This document shows, one piece after another, positions 16,138-24,483 of a stretch of 38,291 nt of DNA. Made by a program: the position numbers and the translations under genes. A model generated the notes under the pieces. The model saw only the letters and a program-made list of their open reading frames with translations. It did not search any database and was not told where the DNA came from. Source of the stretch: an uncultured bacterium (lineage in GTDB: Bacteria > Verrucomicrobiota > Kiritimatiellia > CAIKKV01); NCBI GenBank assembly GCA_938038445.1, contig CALHRZ010000008.1:1-38291 (forward strand), written 5' to 3'. Within the stretch, counting starts at the first letter, position 1. The number at the start of each line of letters is the position of its first letter.

Positions 16138-17003
16138 TGGGGCTGCGTAATCTTCTGCCGAAGAAACGCAATGGCTCTGGCAATATCGGTGGCAGGGTCC
16201 TCTCCCACCTCCCGTTCAATCGTCAAATACCCGGAAAAACCCACCTTCGCAAGAGCGCCAAGATAGGCATCCCATGGAACGGATCCCTCCCCAAGCGGTG
16301 TCTCGATAAAGAGTTTTCCCATCCGCTGTTCCAATGCCGCAAATCCACCCTCCGCAAACGCCCCATAAACTTCCCTCGGATTGCAAGGCTGAAGCCGGCG
16401 ACCATCCTTGGCATGAGTGTGAACAATATAAGGCGCCAGCGTATCCACAGCGTTCACCGGATCCTCCCCAATCACCATGACCAAGTTGGCGGGATCCAGA
16501 TTGACCCCCACGCCCCCCTGATCGAGATCGTCCAGAAATCGGCGAAGAACGGTCGACGGCTCTGGTCCCGTTTCAATGGCAAAAGTCACCCCCCGGCGTG
16601 CCGCATACTCCCCAAGACGCCGACACGCATCCCGCATCGTCCCATATGCCGGATCACGGGGATCGTCCGGAATGACCCCAATGTGGGTTGTAACCACCGA
16701 ACAGCCAAGGTCAACTGCCAGATCCACTATCCGACAGGAACGTTCGATTTTGGACGGATTCTCATCCGCGCGCTCAAACCCGTGTCCGCCGAGGTCCCCG
16801 CACAACGCCGAAGGTTTGATCCCTAAACGCCCGCAGAACGACCGGAATCCTTGACGATCGCGAGCCGTCATCGCTTCGGGCGCCATTGGCCCCCAAGCGG
16901 TGTAAATCTGGAATCCATCCGCCCCAAGCTCTTTGGCCTTGCGAATCCCCTCTAAAGGAGCAAGCCGAAAGGAGTCGCTCAATACCCCAATCTTGAAGTT
17001 CAT
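16134..17003 (-). CDS. Xylose isomerase-like TIM-barrel protein (second copy)
   Basis: A 289-residue sugar phosphate isomerase/epimerase family protein (AP-endonuclease-2 fold). It starts with the short family strand KIGVLSDSF and has metal-site motifs FAIETGP, VGVNLDPANLVM, IVHTHAKDG and LTIEREVG in the expected order. It differs clearly from the 9423-10406 protein, so this is a separate paralogue and not a recent duplicate. Its ATG overlaps the stop of the upstream membrane-protein gene by four bases. Substrate is unknown; relatives include keto-inositol and tagatose/psicose-type epimerases. Confidence 0.85.
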   Translation of the reverse strand: MNFKIGVLSDSFRLAPLEGIRKAKELGADGFQIYTAWGPMAPEAMTARDRQGFRSFCGRLGIKPSALCGDLGGHGFERADENPSKIERSCRIVDLAVDLGCSVVTTHIGVIPDDPRDPAYGTMRDACRRLGEYAARRGVTFAIETGPEPSTVLRRFLDDLDQGGVGVNLDPANLVMVIGEDPVNAVDTLAPYIVHTHAKDGRRLQPCNPREVYGAFAEGGFAALEQRMGKLFIETPLGEGSVPWDAYLGALAKVGFSGYLTIEREVGEDPATDIARAIAFLRQKITQPH

Positions 17004-17842
17004 CTCATCTCCTCTCCCCCCGCATTTTGACGGGGAAACAGAGCCCTAAGTCCCCACAGCATAAGAGCAAATCCAAGCGTAAGACAAGCCGTAAAGGCTA
17101 GCACCGCATAGAAACGAATCAATAATACAATGCCCCGCGCAGCCCAAGTCGCCATCCCAGGAAACAACCACCGCACCGCCAATAGAAAAAACCATACCCC
17201 TGCGGCCAACACAAGAAAACCCCGAAGCGTATCGCGCCAGTCGGGTTTGCTGAGCGTTAAATGAACTCCTATGCTGACCGCCAAATAAAGGAAAAACCAA
17301 GGCGGCCATCGGGACCAGAGAGAAAGCCGCAACAGACCGTCCATCGCCGCCGCCGTCAACTCTCCGATCGCCATCCACACTCCCGACCAATCCGCCAAAT
17401 TCCAATCCTCTCCCCGCATTTCCTTCGGCCACGACCCACCAAGCAACAGAAACCCTAACCCCCAGATTGCCACCCCACCCAGCCATAAAGGCCCAGTACC
17501 AATGAAGAATTGCCCCACCCACGCCCACGGATTTCTTGCGCAATGCGAATGAACCACTTCTCCCATCGCTCCCTCCGTCGTCGGCCGAAAAAACCGGATC
17601 CGCTCGATCCGATGGCCAAACGGCAAACAAAATATCGCATGCCCTAACTCATGAACAATGGCCCCCGGTGCCGTAAGCCAAACAAACCATATACCCGCTT
17701 TCCCTCCACCGACCAACCGCTGAATCCAACCCGAAAGAACATGAAACAAAAACCCAAATAAAATCAAGGGCCCAAATAAAAAACCCAGCAAAAACGCGCT
17801 CTCCGTCAAACCGTCCAGAAAATATCGCCCCGCTTCCACCAT
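17000..17842 (-). CDS. Membrane HExxH metalloprotease-like protein (M50-like)
   Basis: A 280-residue protein with about seven hydrophobic segments. The third carries H64-E65-L-G-H68 (AIVHELGHAIFC), the zinc motif of intramembrane site-2-type (M50) peptidases and of related inactive families. The distal LDG-type aspartate motif of M50 enzymes is not obvious, so activity is uncertain. The N-terminal segment is membrane-anchored (FLLGFLFGPLILFGFLFHVL). It is co-translated with the downstream isomerase gene (ATGA at 17000-17003) and is transcribed away from the structured RNA and terminator at 17870-18020, which may control it. Confidence 0.75.
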   Translation of the reverse strand: MVEAGRYFLDGLTESAFLLGFLFGPLILFGFLFHVLSGWIQRLVGGGKAGIWFVWLTAPGAIVHELGHAIFCLPFGHRIERIRFFRPTTEGAMGEVVHSHCARNPWAWVGQFFIGTGPLWLGGVAIWGLGFLLLGGSWPKEMRGEDWNLADWSGVWMAIGELTAAAMDGLLRLSLWSRWPPWFFLYLAVSIGVHLTLSKPDWRDTLRGFLVLAAGVWFFLLAVRWLFPGMATWAARGIVLLIRFYAVLAFTACLTLGFALMLWGLRALFPRQNAGGEEMR

Positions 17843-17869
17843 TCCCCTATCGTACGAATATTCCCTCGG

Positions 17870-17906
17870 AAATAAAATAAAAAGCCTGGCACGCCGGCCA
17901 GGCTTT
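17870..17906 (-). terminator. Intrinsic terminator on the minus strand
   Basis: Read on the minus strand, AAAGCCTGGC (17906-17897) and GCCAGGCTTT (17890-17881) form a 10-base perfect stem with a 6-base loop, followed by TTATTTTATTT (17880-17870). It lies about 28 bases upstream of the HExxH protein start, so it either ends a small RNA or attenuates that operon. Confidence 0.85.
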
Positions 17907-18020
17907 ACGCTGAGTTATTGCCCATCAGCAGGGCGCCCCCTTTGGCCAGTCAACGCTCATTCACATGAGTTCCACTTGCTGGATGTGTGAGCTTTTGTTG
18001 TCAACCAACCTCGGGTCGCT
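17870..18020 (-). ncRNA. Putative structured RNA or regulatory leader ending in a terminator
   Basis: No open frame explains this stretch. Read on the minus strand it shows three consecutive elements. (1) A long hairpin from 18008 to 17942 with paired blocks TTGGTTG/TGGCCAA (some G-U pairs), CAAC/GTTG, GCTCA/TGAGC and CACAT/ATGTG around a CCAGCAAGTGG loop region. (2) A possible H-type pseudoknot, GCCC (17934-17931) with GGGC (17923-17920), interlaced with GCTGA (17929-17925) and TCAGC (17913-17909). (3) The intrinsic terminator. A TATAAA at 18026-18021 could be its -10 box, with a poor -35. It is either a ~150-base small RNA or a riboswitch-like attenuator of the 17842-16134 operon. I do not recognise it as tmRNA, SRP RNA, RNase P RNA or a common riboswitch. 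The exact 5' end is a guess. Confidence 0.55.
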
Positions 18021-18136
18021 TTTATACAAAGCATAGAATATGCCGAAAGGAAAAAGTTATAACCAATCGTTGAGTATGGAATTTATCCCATTGAACAGAG
18101 ACAGATTGTCTTTTATCAGGAGACAAAATGTCCAAT

Positions 18137-19234
18137 CTACTCCGAGTTGTCGGTGATTTGACGGCGGTTCTGACGCACCGGTCGGTCTTCCCATACTCGC
18201 AATCCCTGACGACTCAAGTAAATGGGAATTTCGCGAAAGAGGGGATTTGTGGATTCGATTTCGCGAATCATGGCCCGCTTTTGTTCAGAACGGGCACCAC
18301 AGAGAAGCGTGAGGGATCCTCCTTCTCCCCCCGCCCCGTTGACTTTCCAACCCAGTGCTCCATGTGCTCGCGCAATCTCGATCACCCGCCGGGCATTGGC
18401 ACTGATCAACTTTTGATTGAGTTCTCCTTGGGACTCCGTATTTCGAATCATCGCCCGACCAAGCGCCTCGAAATCCCCTGCATAGAGAGCGTCGCGGGAA
18501 AGAATGGCCGCGCGCCGCAGCGCCTCAAGCTTCGGATTATCCGGTCCGAAATTTTCCAATTCACGAATGACCGTTTCATGAACTTGAGAAGAACTGTGGG
18601 ATTGACCCAAATAGATCAGCGCCAAGCGGCGTTCCAATTCCCACCAAACCGGGTTCCCCACCTGAATGGGCGAAACACTGGCATGAGGATATCGGAACAT
18701 CTCAATGTAGTTTACGCCGCCATAAGCCGAAGCAATCTGGTCCTGAATTCCGCACTGTTGCCCGAGCCTTTCCGTCTCGATCCGCTGCGCAACGGCTGCC
18801 ACCTCGTGAGGAGTCAGTCGCCCAGGCGTCAGCCGGTCGAGCGCGCCAATCAGGGCCACCGTTACGGCAGCCGAAGTGCCGGTGGAAGCGCCGACCGGCG
18901 CCTCGGAAAAAATGTTAACCTCGATTGCCACATCTTCCGGAACCCCCATGTAGGAAATAGCGGCCTCGAGAAGAGGATGGCGGTCCCAACCTGGCGTTTC
19001 CATCCGGTAAGCATACCGTTCGCCGTAATTCTCCGCATGAATCATGACCCGAGGACCCGCTCCCTCCCAAGGCAAGGCCACCACCTGGACCTCGGCATAT
19101 GGGTAAACGGCAATATTGAAAATCCGACCGTGCCCGGCAAACCATGTGTCCGTCCAACCCCCGTTGTCGCAAATGCGAATGGGCGCCGCGCTGTGAATGA
19201 TCCGGACCACCCGATCGGAAAGACTCCGGCTCAT
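18137..19234 (-). CDS. GHMP-family sugar kinase (heptose 7-phosphate kinase-like)
   Basis: A 365-residue GHMP kinase. Motif 1 region GGWTDTWFAGHGRIFNIAV, motif 2 PVGASTGTSAAVTVAL (ATP phosphate loop) and motif 3 KVNGAGGEGGSLTLLC are in order. The closest pattern by eye is the HddA/fucokinase-like group that phosphorylates heptose or deoxy-sugars for nucleotide-sugar or surface-glycan synthesis; galactokinase-specific motifs are lacking. Motif 2 is PxGASTGTS instead of the common GLGSSSA form. The ATG at 19234 overlaps the stop of the protein-kinase gene by four bases (TCAT on the plus strand), so the two kinases are translationally coupled. Confidence 0.85.
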   Translation of the reverse strand: MSRSLSDRVVRIIHSAAPIRICDNGGWTDTWFAGHGRIFNIAVYPYAEVQVVALPWEGAGPRVMIHAENYGERYAYRMETPGWDRHPLLEAAISYMGVPEDVAIEVNIFSEAPVGASTGTSAAVTVALIGALDRLTPGRLTPHEVAAVAQRIETERLGQQCGIQDQIASAYGGVNYIEMFRYPHASVSPIQVGNPVWWELERRLALIYLGQSHSSSQVHETVIRELENFGPDNPKLEALRRAAILSRDALYAGDFEALGRAMIRNTESQGELNQKLISANARRVIEIARAHGALGWKVNGAGGEGGSLTLLCGARSEQKRAMIREIESTNPLFREIPIYLSRQGLRVWEDRPVRQNRRQITDNSE

Positions 19235-21627
19235 TTCCCCTCCTTCAGATCCGGCATCAACCGGGCAATATCCTCCGCCAAACGGGGATCGTTCGCCCGG
19301 GCCATGGCGGCATATTGGAGGGCCAAAGGATACGCACGCTCTCCCTGCAAATAAAGATAGATCGCCGCCGCAAGCTGATAAGGCGCAATACCCCGACGAC
19401 CCAGCTTTTCCCGCACCTCGTCGCTTTTGATATATACATCGAAAAACCGGATCATCTGGACCGTGGAAACCGCCGACCACGGCTCAATGCGGCCTCGAAC
19501 CTCGATCCCCCGTTCGGAGGCACCGCTGATATCGACCTGGGAACCTGTGGGCGTAAACCAACCCCACCGAAGCGGTCTTTCCCGAATTGCCTCGATCAAA
19601 TACTTCCTCAAAGCCTCCAGCCGTTCGAACTGTTCAATGGCAGTCCGAGCATCCCTTTTCCCTTCCTCCGTTTCCAGGGAAGCGAGCGACCGTTTAAGCT
19701 CTTCCGCCGACTCCGCAAAAGCATTCTCACGGAGTCGGTCCCTCTGCGCTTCCACCGCCTCCCGGACCCGCGCGCGCTCCGCTTCTATCCGAGCCCGCCG
19801 CTCCTCTTCCTCCCGACGCTTCCGTTCCGCCTCCTCCTCTCGCCGCCGCTGCTCCGCAAGCTCCGCGGCCCGCCGTTCCGCAGCCCGCCGGGCTGCCTCG
19901 AGCGCCTCGTCCGCCCGCCGAATCCATTCGCGCGTGCGCTCCACATCCCCCCGCGCCTTTTCCAAAAACGTTTCGAGGACCTTTACCACCTTTCGACTCT
20001 CCAGATCGATCGTCTGAAGCCTTTCAAACTCCCGTCGGGCTCGTTCCCATTCCTCCCGGCTGACTTCCGCCCGTTTCCGAGCCAGACTCTGGACCAGAAT
20101 CACCGCTTCCCCCCGCATGGCTTCTAGATTGGTAACCGCCGCCCAAGCCGCAAAAGCCGTCTGCTCCAACGGAAAGACAACTGTCCCTTCCGAAGGAAAT
20201 GAAGGCTTCGTCACGAACGCAACAAGTTCCGGATCCGTTTCCTCCACTTTTCGCCGCGCCTCCTGAAGAATCGCGGCGGCCTCGTCGTCCTGGAAGAATA
20301 ACCCATTGACCGACGCCACCATCCCCGTCACGACCCCCTCATACGAGGCATAGAGTGCTTCGGTCTCGCGCTGAATCCGCTGATACTCTTCCTTTCGGCG
20401 AACCGCTTCCCGCCGTTCCGTGTGCCATCGGAATATGCCCCAACCCAGCGCCCCAATTCCCCCCATCAAAAACAGAATCAGCAACGTGATTCCGATCGCC
20501 TTCCAAGGAATACGCCCGCCAACTGCCACGGAGGTCTCCGGCAGCGTTTCGACCGGCCTGGGCAGGGACGTTGAAGTCGGAACAGCAACTTTCTTCCCCT
20601 TGATAATCAGTCGTTTTCCAGTCGGTGAAACGCCTGTCAACGGCTCTTCGCCTTGCTCCTCTTCCCCCTCACCCTTCGCGCCTGCCCGCAAGTGATGAAA
20701 GACTTTCCTCAACTCTTCGTAGGAACCAAACCGGCGGGCCGGGTCCATTTCCAACATCCGGGAAAGCAACCCAGCCGTTTCAGGCCGCACGTCAGGACGA
20801 AATTGCCGAATGTCCGGCGCCGGTTCCTTCAGCCGGGCTTTAACCACCTCAATCGCCGACTCCCCTTCGAAGGGAGGACGGCCCGCCAACGCATGAAAAA
20901 GCGTCCCACCCAAACTGTACATGTCGGACCGAAAATCAGGCGCCTGCCGCTTGATCTTTTCCGGAGCAATGTAATACGGAGTGCCCCAAATCTCGTTTTG
21001 TCCCGTCTCCGGCCCAAGCCCTCGAAAGCGCGCCAGCCCAAAATCCACCACCTTCGCCTTTTTCTTGTCATCGAACAGAATGTTCTCGGGCTTGATATCA
21101 TCATGGATCAATCCCACCGTATGCGCGGCGCGGAGCGCTTCGACCACCTCCGCCCCAATCCGAAGCACAAAGTCTTCGTCCAGCTTCTTCCCCTCCCCAA
21201 TCATCTGGTCCAGGCGTCCCCCCGACAGAAGTTCCATCACAATAAAAGGCTGGCCTTTTTCCTCCCCTAGAGAATAGATCTGGACGATGTTCGGATGGCT
21301 CAGCGTCGCCGCCGATCGCGCCTCCCGCGTAAACTGCGCGAATAGAGCGGGATCCGACGCCACGCTTTTCTGCATCACCTTCAGCGCCACCTGCCGGCCC
21401 AGCGCCTGATCCAACGCTCGAAAAACGGCCCCCATCCCTCCCTGCCCAAGAAACTCCAGCAACAAAAAATTGCCAAACCGCCCCGGAACAGTCTGAATGG
21501 CCGAACAGTGCCCGCAACGGAACTTGGAAAAAGGCGATAAGCCGACAACGTCCAACGATTTTCCACAACCGCTGCAGATAATCCGCCGGACAGGTTCCGC
21601 ATGGATTTCGTCAACAGGCGTCCCCAT
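19231..21627 (-). CDS. Membrane Ser/Thr protein kinase with N-terminal zinc ribbon
   Basis: A 798-residue Hanks-type kinase. Residues 18-41 form a zinc ribbon (C18, C21, C38, C41). The kinase domain (~54-315) has the glycine loop GQGGMGAVF (61-69), K83 in ALKVM, the catalytic loop H175-D176-D177 (HDDIKPEN), DFG at 195-197 and GTPYYIAPE (215-223). The HRD arginine is replaced by Asp (HDD), so it is a non-RD kinase whose activation may not depend on activation-loop phosphorylation. One membrane segment (~374-399) is followed by a long charged coiled coil with many Glu/Arg repeats (~560-640) and a final C-terminal domain outside the membrane. It heads an operon with the GHMP kinase. A role in sensing envelope state is inference. 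Confidence 0.92.
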   Translation of the reverse strand: MGTPVDEIHAEPVRRIICSGCGKSLDVVGLSPFSKFRCGHCSAIQTVPGRFGNFLLLEFLGQGGMGAVFRALDQALGRQVALKVMQKSVASDPALFAQFTREARSAATLSHPNIVQIYSLGEEKGQPFIVMELLSGGRLDQMIGEGKKLDEDFVLRIGAEVVEALRAAHTVGLIHDDIKPENILFDDKKKAKVVDFGLARFRGLGPETGQNEIWGTPYYIAPEKIKRQAPDFRSDMYSLGGTLFHALAGRPPFEGESAIEVVKARLKEPAPDIRQFRPDVRPETAGLLSRMLEMDPARRFGSYEELRKVFHHLRAGAKGEGEEEQGEEPLTGVSPTGKRLIIKGKKVAVPTSTSLPRPVETLPETSVAVGGRIPWKAIGITLLILFLMGGIGALGWGIFRWHTERREAVRRKEEYQRIQRETEALYASYEGVVTGMVASVNGLFFQDDEAAAILQEARRKVEETDPELVAFVTKPSFPSEGTVVFPLEQTAFAAWAAVTNLEAMRGEAVILVQSLARKRAEVSREEWERARREFERLQTIDLESRKVVKVLETFLEKARGDVERTREWIRRADEALEAARRAAERRAAELAEQRRREEEAERKRREEEERRARIEAERARVREAVEAQRDRLRENAFAESAEELKRSLASLETEEGKRDARTAIEQFERLEALRKYLIEAIRERPLRWGWFTPTGSQVDISGASERGIEVRGRIEPWSAVSTVQMIRFFDVYIKSDEVREKLGRRGIAPYQLAAAIYLYLQGERAYPLALQYAAMARANDPRLAEDIARLMPDLKEGK

Positions 21628-21637
21628 ACCAGCGGCG

Positions 21638-21666
21638 ATTATGCCTCAGCAGGTGAGCCGTGTCCA
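21638..21666 (-). promoter_or_regulatory. Promoter for the kinase operon, placed almost at the start codon
   Basis: Minus-strand TGGACA (21666-21661), a 17-base spacer and CATAAT (21643-21638). Only 10 bases separate the -10 box from the ATG at 21627 and no Shine-Dalgarno sequence is visible in them, so the mRNA would have a leader of about 3 bases or none. Confidence 0.55.
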
Positions 21667-22083
21667 GCATCCCTAATGATCATTCCGTGCCGGTTTATCC
21701 GACGCCGTCGCCACTGCAAAGAACCGATAATAAAAGAGTTCGCGAAAAACGGCTTCGATAACGGACCCTTGCTTGCTCTGGGTTGAGCCCCGCCCTGGCC
21801 CTGAATCAAAAGGTCTCGCCTGCTGATTGATGAGTCGTCGCCCGAAAACTGGGAAAGTCTCACACTTTCGAAAGTGTGAGACAAAACAAACAGAGAATCC
21901 CCCCCTGTTCGTTTTGCGCGGCCAATTGCTCTCTGTTCCCCTCCCACCGCAAACAAGACCCTCGCTTAAAAACCCCCCCTTTCACAACCCCAACATCCTG
22001 CGCCTCACCCCCTTTTTTACATCATGTCAAGGGCCAATGTGCCCGATCGGTGCCACCCGGTCGAGAGTAACGCCAAAAACAAA
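21667..22083. other. Divergent intergenic region without a gene
   Basis: No credible coding region, tRNA or terminator with a U-run is seen. The stretch has C-rich tracts and the perfect palindrome at 21857-21882. Short open frames here have no ribosome site and no recognisable product. Confidence 0.6.
21857..21882. repeat. Perfect 26-base palindrome
   Basis: The half-site GTCTCACACTTTC is followed directly by its exact reverse complement, with TTCGAA at the centre. It lies between the divergent kinase and poly(A) polymerase promoters. It could be an operator for a dimeric regulator or a short mobile repeat; no U-run follows on either strand. Confidence 0.8.
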
Positions 22084-22113
22084 TTGAGAGACACCCCCCT
22101 TTTTTGCTACTAT
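22084..22113 (+). promoter_or_regulatory. Candidate promoter abutting the poly(A) polymerase start
   Basis: TTGAGA (22084-22089), an 18-base spacer and TACTAT (22108-22113). The ATG at 22121 is only 7 bases downstream of the -10 box, close to the expected transcription start, and no Shine-Dalgarno sequence is present; the transcript may be leaderless. Confidence 0.45.
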
Positions 22114-22120
22114 TTTCCAT

Positions 22121-23488
22121 ATGCAACCGATTGTGATTCCCAGGGAACGCCATTCCCTGAGCCGTTCCCGGATTCGCCCGGAAGCGCTCCGCATCCTCTA
22201 TCGCCTCCGTAACGCCGGCTATACAGCCTACCTGTGCGGCGGCTGCGTACGCGACCTCCTGCTCAACCGAACCCCAAAGGATTTTGATCTGGTGACCAAT
22301 GCCCGTCCTGAGGAAATCCGCCGGCTCTTTCACAACTGCCGAATCATTGGCCGCCGGTTTCAACTGTGCCACATCCTGTTCGGGAGGAACGAATTCATTG
22401 AAGTGGCGACGTTCCGCTCCCTGACCGACGCCCCCGAAGTGCTTCATGCCGGCCGCCGTCTCAAAGCAGCCGTTGCGCGTCTGCCCGCTGGATTAATCGT
22501 CCGCGACAATGTGTTCGGAACTCCCGAAGAAGATGCTCTCCGAAGGGACTTTACGGTCAACGCCCTCTTTTACGACATCTCCTCTTTGGCTATTCTCGAC
22601 TATGTCAACGGAATGGCCGATCTCGAAGCCCGTATCCTCCGCTGCATTGGCGACCCCCGCCGACGCTACGTGGAAGACCCCGTCCGAATGATCCGGGCTA
22701 TCCGCCACGCCGCCGTCCTCGACTTCGCGATGGAACCCGAAACCCGTGCCGCAATCACCGATTGCCGAAACTATCTCGCTTACTCATCCCCCGCCCGCCT
22801 TTTCGATGAACTCCTCAAACTGCTTTCTTGCGGCGCGCTCGAACGCGCTTACGCAGAACTCAAAGCCACCGGATTGATCGAAGTCTTGTTCCCCACCCTG
22901 TCGGAGTGGCTCTCCACTCAATCCATCGAAGGTGACCGCCGGATCGCAGAGGCCGCCCGCTGGCTCGATGCCGCTCTCCGCGACGGCCGCTCTCTCTCCC
23001 CTGCCCTTCAATTGGCCCTCTTCTTCGGTCCCCTCCACGAAACGGAAGCCGAACGTCTCCTTCAAACCGGTCAGGTTCCTTCCCGTGTCTCCGCACTCCT
23101 ATCGTCCGTCCATCTCCATTTCGCGCGGCTCCGATCCCGCGTGCTGGTGCCCAAGTCATTGATCTCGGAAACCGCCCATCTCATGGCCATAATGGCGCGC
23201 CTCCTTCGCGCACCGCCCGCCTCCCCTTCCTCGCTTTGCTTCCGTCCCCTGTTTCCCGCCGCCCTCGAATATGCCGCTTTCCACGCTCGGCAAACCGGCG
23301 AAGGCGAGGCGGAGGTGAACGCGTGGGCACTATTCCATTCCGATGATCGGCCCGCTCCAACACCCCATCCCAAAAAACGAAGACGCCGCTTCGTTCCCCG
23401 TCCTCAACCTGCCGCAGCACCCACAGCCGAGTCGGAATGGAATCCACCGTTGGCGGCCCAACCTGCCGCTGATGGCCCCAGCCTATGA
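22121..23488 (+). CDS. pcnB: Poly(A) polymerase / tRNA nucleotidyltransferase-family protein (PcnB-like)
   Basis: A 455-residue class II nucleotidyltransferase. The catalytic head has LCGGCVRDLLLNR (39-50) and the metal-binding pair D54/D56 (KDFDLVTN), followed by IIGRRFQLCHILFG (75-88), a form typical of bacterial PcnB, and RRDFTVNALFYD plus EDPVRMIRAIRHAA of the neck. The protein ends in a Pro/Arg tail (KKRRRRFVPRPQP), like the basic tail of PcnB, supporting poly(A) polymerase over CCA-adding enzyme. It would add 3' poly(A) to RNA and promote decay. Its stop overlaps the ATG of the transglycosylase gene by four bases. Confidence 0.88.
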   Translation: MQPIVIPRERHSLSRSRIRPEALRILYRLRNAGYTAYLCGGCVRDLLLNRTPKDFDLVTNARPEEIRRLFHNCRIIGRRFQLCHILFGRNEFIEVATFRSLTDAPEVLHAGRRLKAAVARLPAGLIVRDNVFGTPEEDALRRDFTVNALFYDISSLAILDYVNGMADLEARILRCIGDPRRRYVEDPVRMIRAIRHAAVLDFAMEPETRAAITDCRNYLAYSSPARLFDELLKLLSCGALERAYAELKATGLIEVLFPTLSEWLSTQSIEGDRRIAEAARWLDAALRDGRSLSPALQLALFFGPLHETEAERLLQTGQVPSRVSALLSSVHLHFARLRSRVLVPKSLISETAHLMAIMARLLRAPPASPSSLCFRPLFPAALEYAAFHARQTGEGEAEVNAWALFHSDDRPAPTPHPKKRRRRFVPRPQPAAAPTAESEWNPPLAAQPAADGPSL

Positions 23489-24483
23489 AAACCATCCTTA
23501 TCCTCCGACTGGCGGTTCTTTCCATTCTAATTGCCACGTTGCCTTCGGTTCACGGCCAGGAAAATAAGGAACTTCCCTTCGCCTTGCCCGAAATCCGCAT
23601 TTCCCTTCCGTCAGGCGATTACGTCGTTGAATGGATGACCCCGCAAGAATTGGAGCCATTCTGGAAACCCTTCGAGGCTCTTCTGGAAACCGGTACCCTG
23701 GACGAACTGGCTTGGGTGCTTCCCTACGTCCGCCACGTCCTGAACCTTTGTAAATCGATCCCCGAACTCCAGCCTTACTCCGATTGGATGAACAGCCAGC
23801 TCGATTACCTCGAATTTGCATCCCTCATCGTCTCGCTTCACCCCCCGGATCAGCCGCTCCCACCCCCTCCCCCGCCTCCCCGATCCCCCGCCTCCCTCCA
23901 ACTCCCTTCGTTACCTTCCCTCCCCCCCCTTTCCCCCGAAACCCAACGAAAGCGACAATTGGACTCCCAATCACCCCTCCTATGGAAACAAACACTTCAG
24001 AAACATCCCATCCCTCCCCATGCGATCCGCTTGATTCCCCTCCTCAAGCAGATTTTCCGCGAAGAAGGAGTCCCGACAGAGCTGGTATGGCTGGCCGAGG
24101 TGGAATCATCCTTCAATCCCAGGGCCCGCTCACCAGCCGGCGCCGTCGGGCTCTTTCAGTTCATGCCGCCCGCCGCCGAGCGGTTCGGCCTTCGCCTCGC
24201 CCCCAGGGATGAACGAGAGTCCCCCACCCTCTCCGCCAGAGCCGCAGCCCGTTATCTCCGTTTTCTTCACCGACGTTTCGGCGATTGGTCCCTCGCTCTC
24301 GCCGCCTACAATGCGGGAGAAGGCCGCGTGGGACGAACCATGGAACGAATGAGGGCCTTCTCATTCGAAGCGATCGCCCCGGGACTTCCGACCGAAACGC
24401 AACTTTATGTTCCCCGCGTCTTCGCTCTTCTCGAGTTGCGGGAAGGCATAACCCCAAGCGATCTTCCGCCTCCCTCCGCCTAA
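23485..24483 (+). CDS. Secreted lytic transglycosylase (SLT domain)
   Basis: A 332-residue exported protein with a signal peptide (residues 1-24, ending SVHG) and a Pro-rich linker near residues 120-155. The C-terminal half is a lysozyme-like SLT domain: E207 in AEVESSFNPRARS is the expected catalytic Glu, followed by AGAVGLFQFMP and the ALAAYNAGEGRV motif of soluble/membrane-bound lytic transglycosylases (MltD/Slt-like). It would cleave murein between MurNAc and GlcNAc in the periplasm. No LysM repeats are visible. It is translationally coupled to pcnB, with no obvious functional relation. It ends in a 4-base convergent overlap with the alcohol dehydrogenase gene. Confidence 0.92.
   Translation: MKTILILRLAVLSILIATLPSVHGQENKELPFALPEIRISLPSGDYVVEWMTPQELEPFWKPFEALLETGTLDELAWVLPYVRHVLNLCKSIPELQPYSDWMNSQLDYLEFASLIVSLHPPDQPLPPPPPPPRSPASLQLPSLPSLPPLSPETQRKRQLDSQSPLLWKQTLQKHPIPPHAIRLIPLLKQIFREEGVPTELVWLAEVESSFNPRARSPAGAVGLFQFMPPAAERFGLRLAPRDERESPTLSARAAARYLRFLHRRFGDWSLALAAYNAGEGRVGRTMERMRAFSFEAIAPGLPTETQLYVPRVFALLELREGITPSDLPPPSA

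Noticed and set aside
17870..18020. tmRNA, SRP RNA or RNase P RNA
   Set aside because: No tag-peptide frame or CCA-type end, no GGAAG/GCAGCC loop of SRP RNA and no conserved RNase P core motifs were found.
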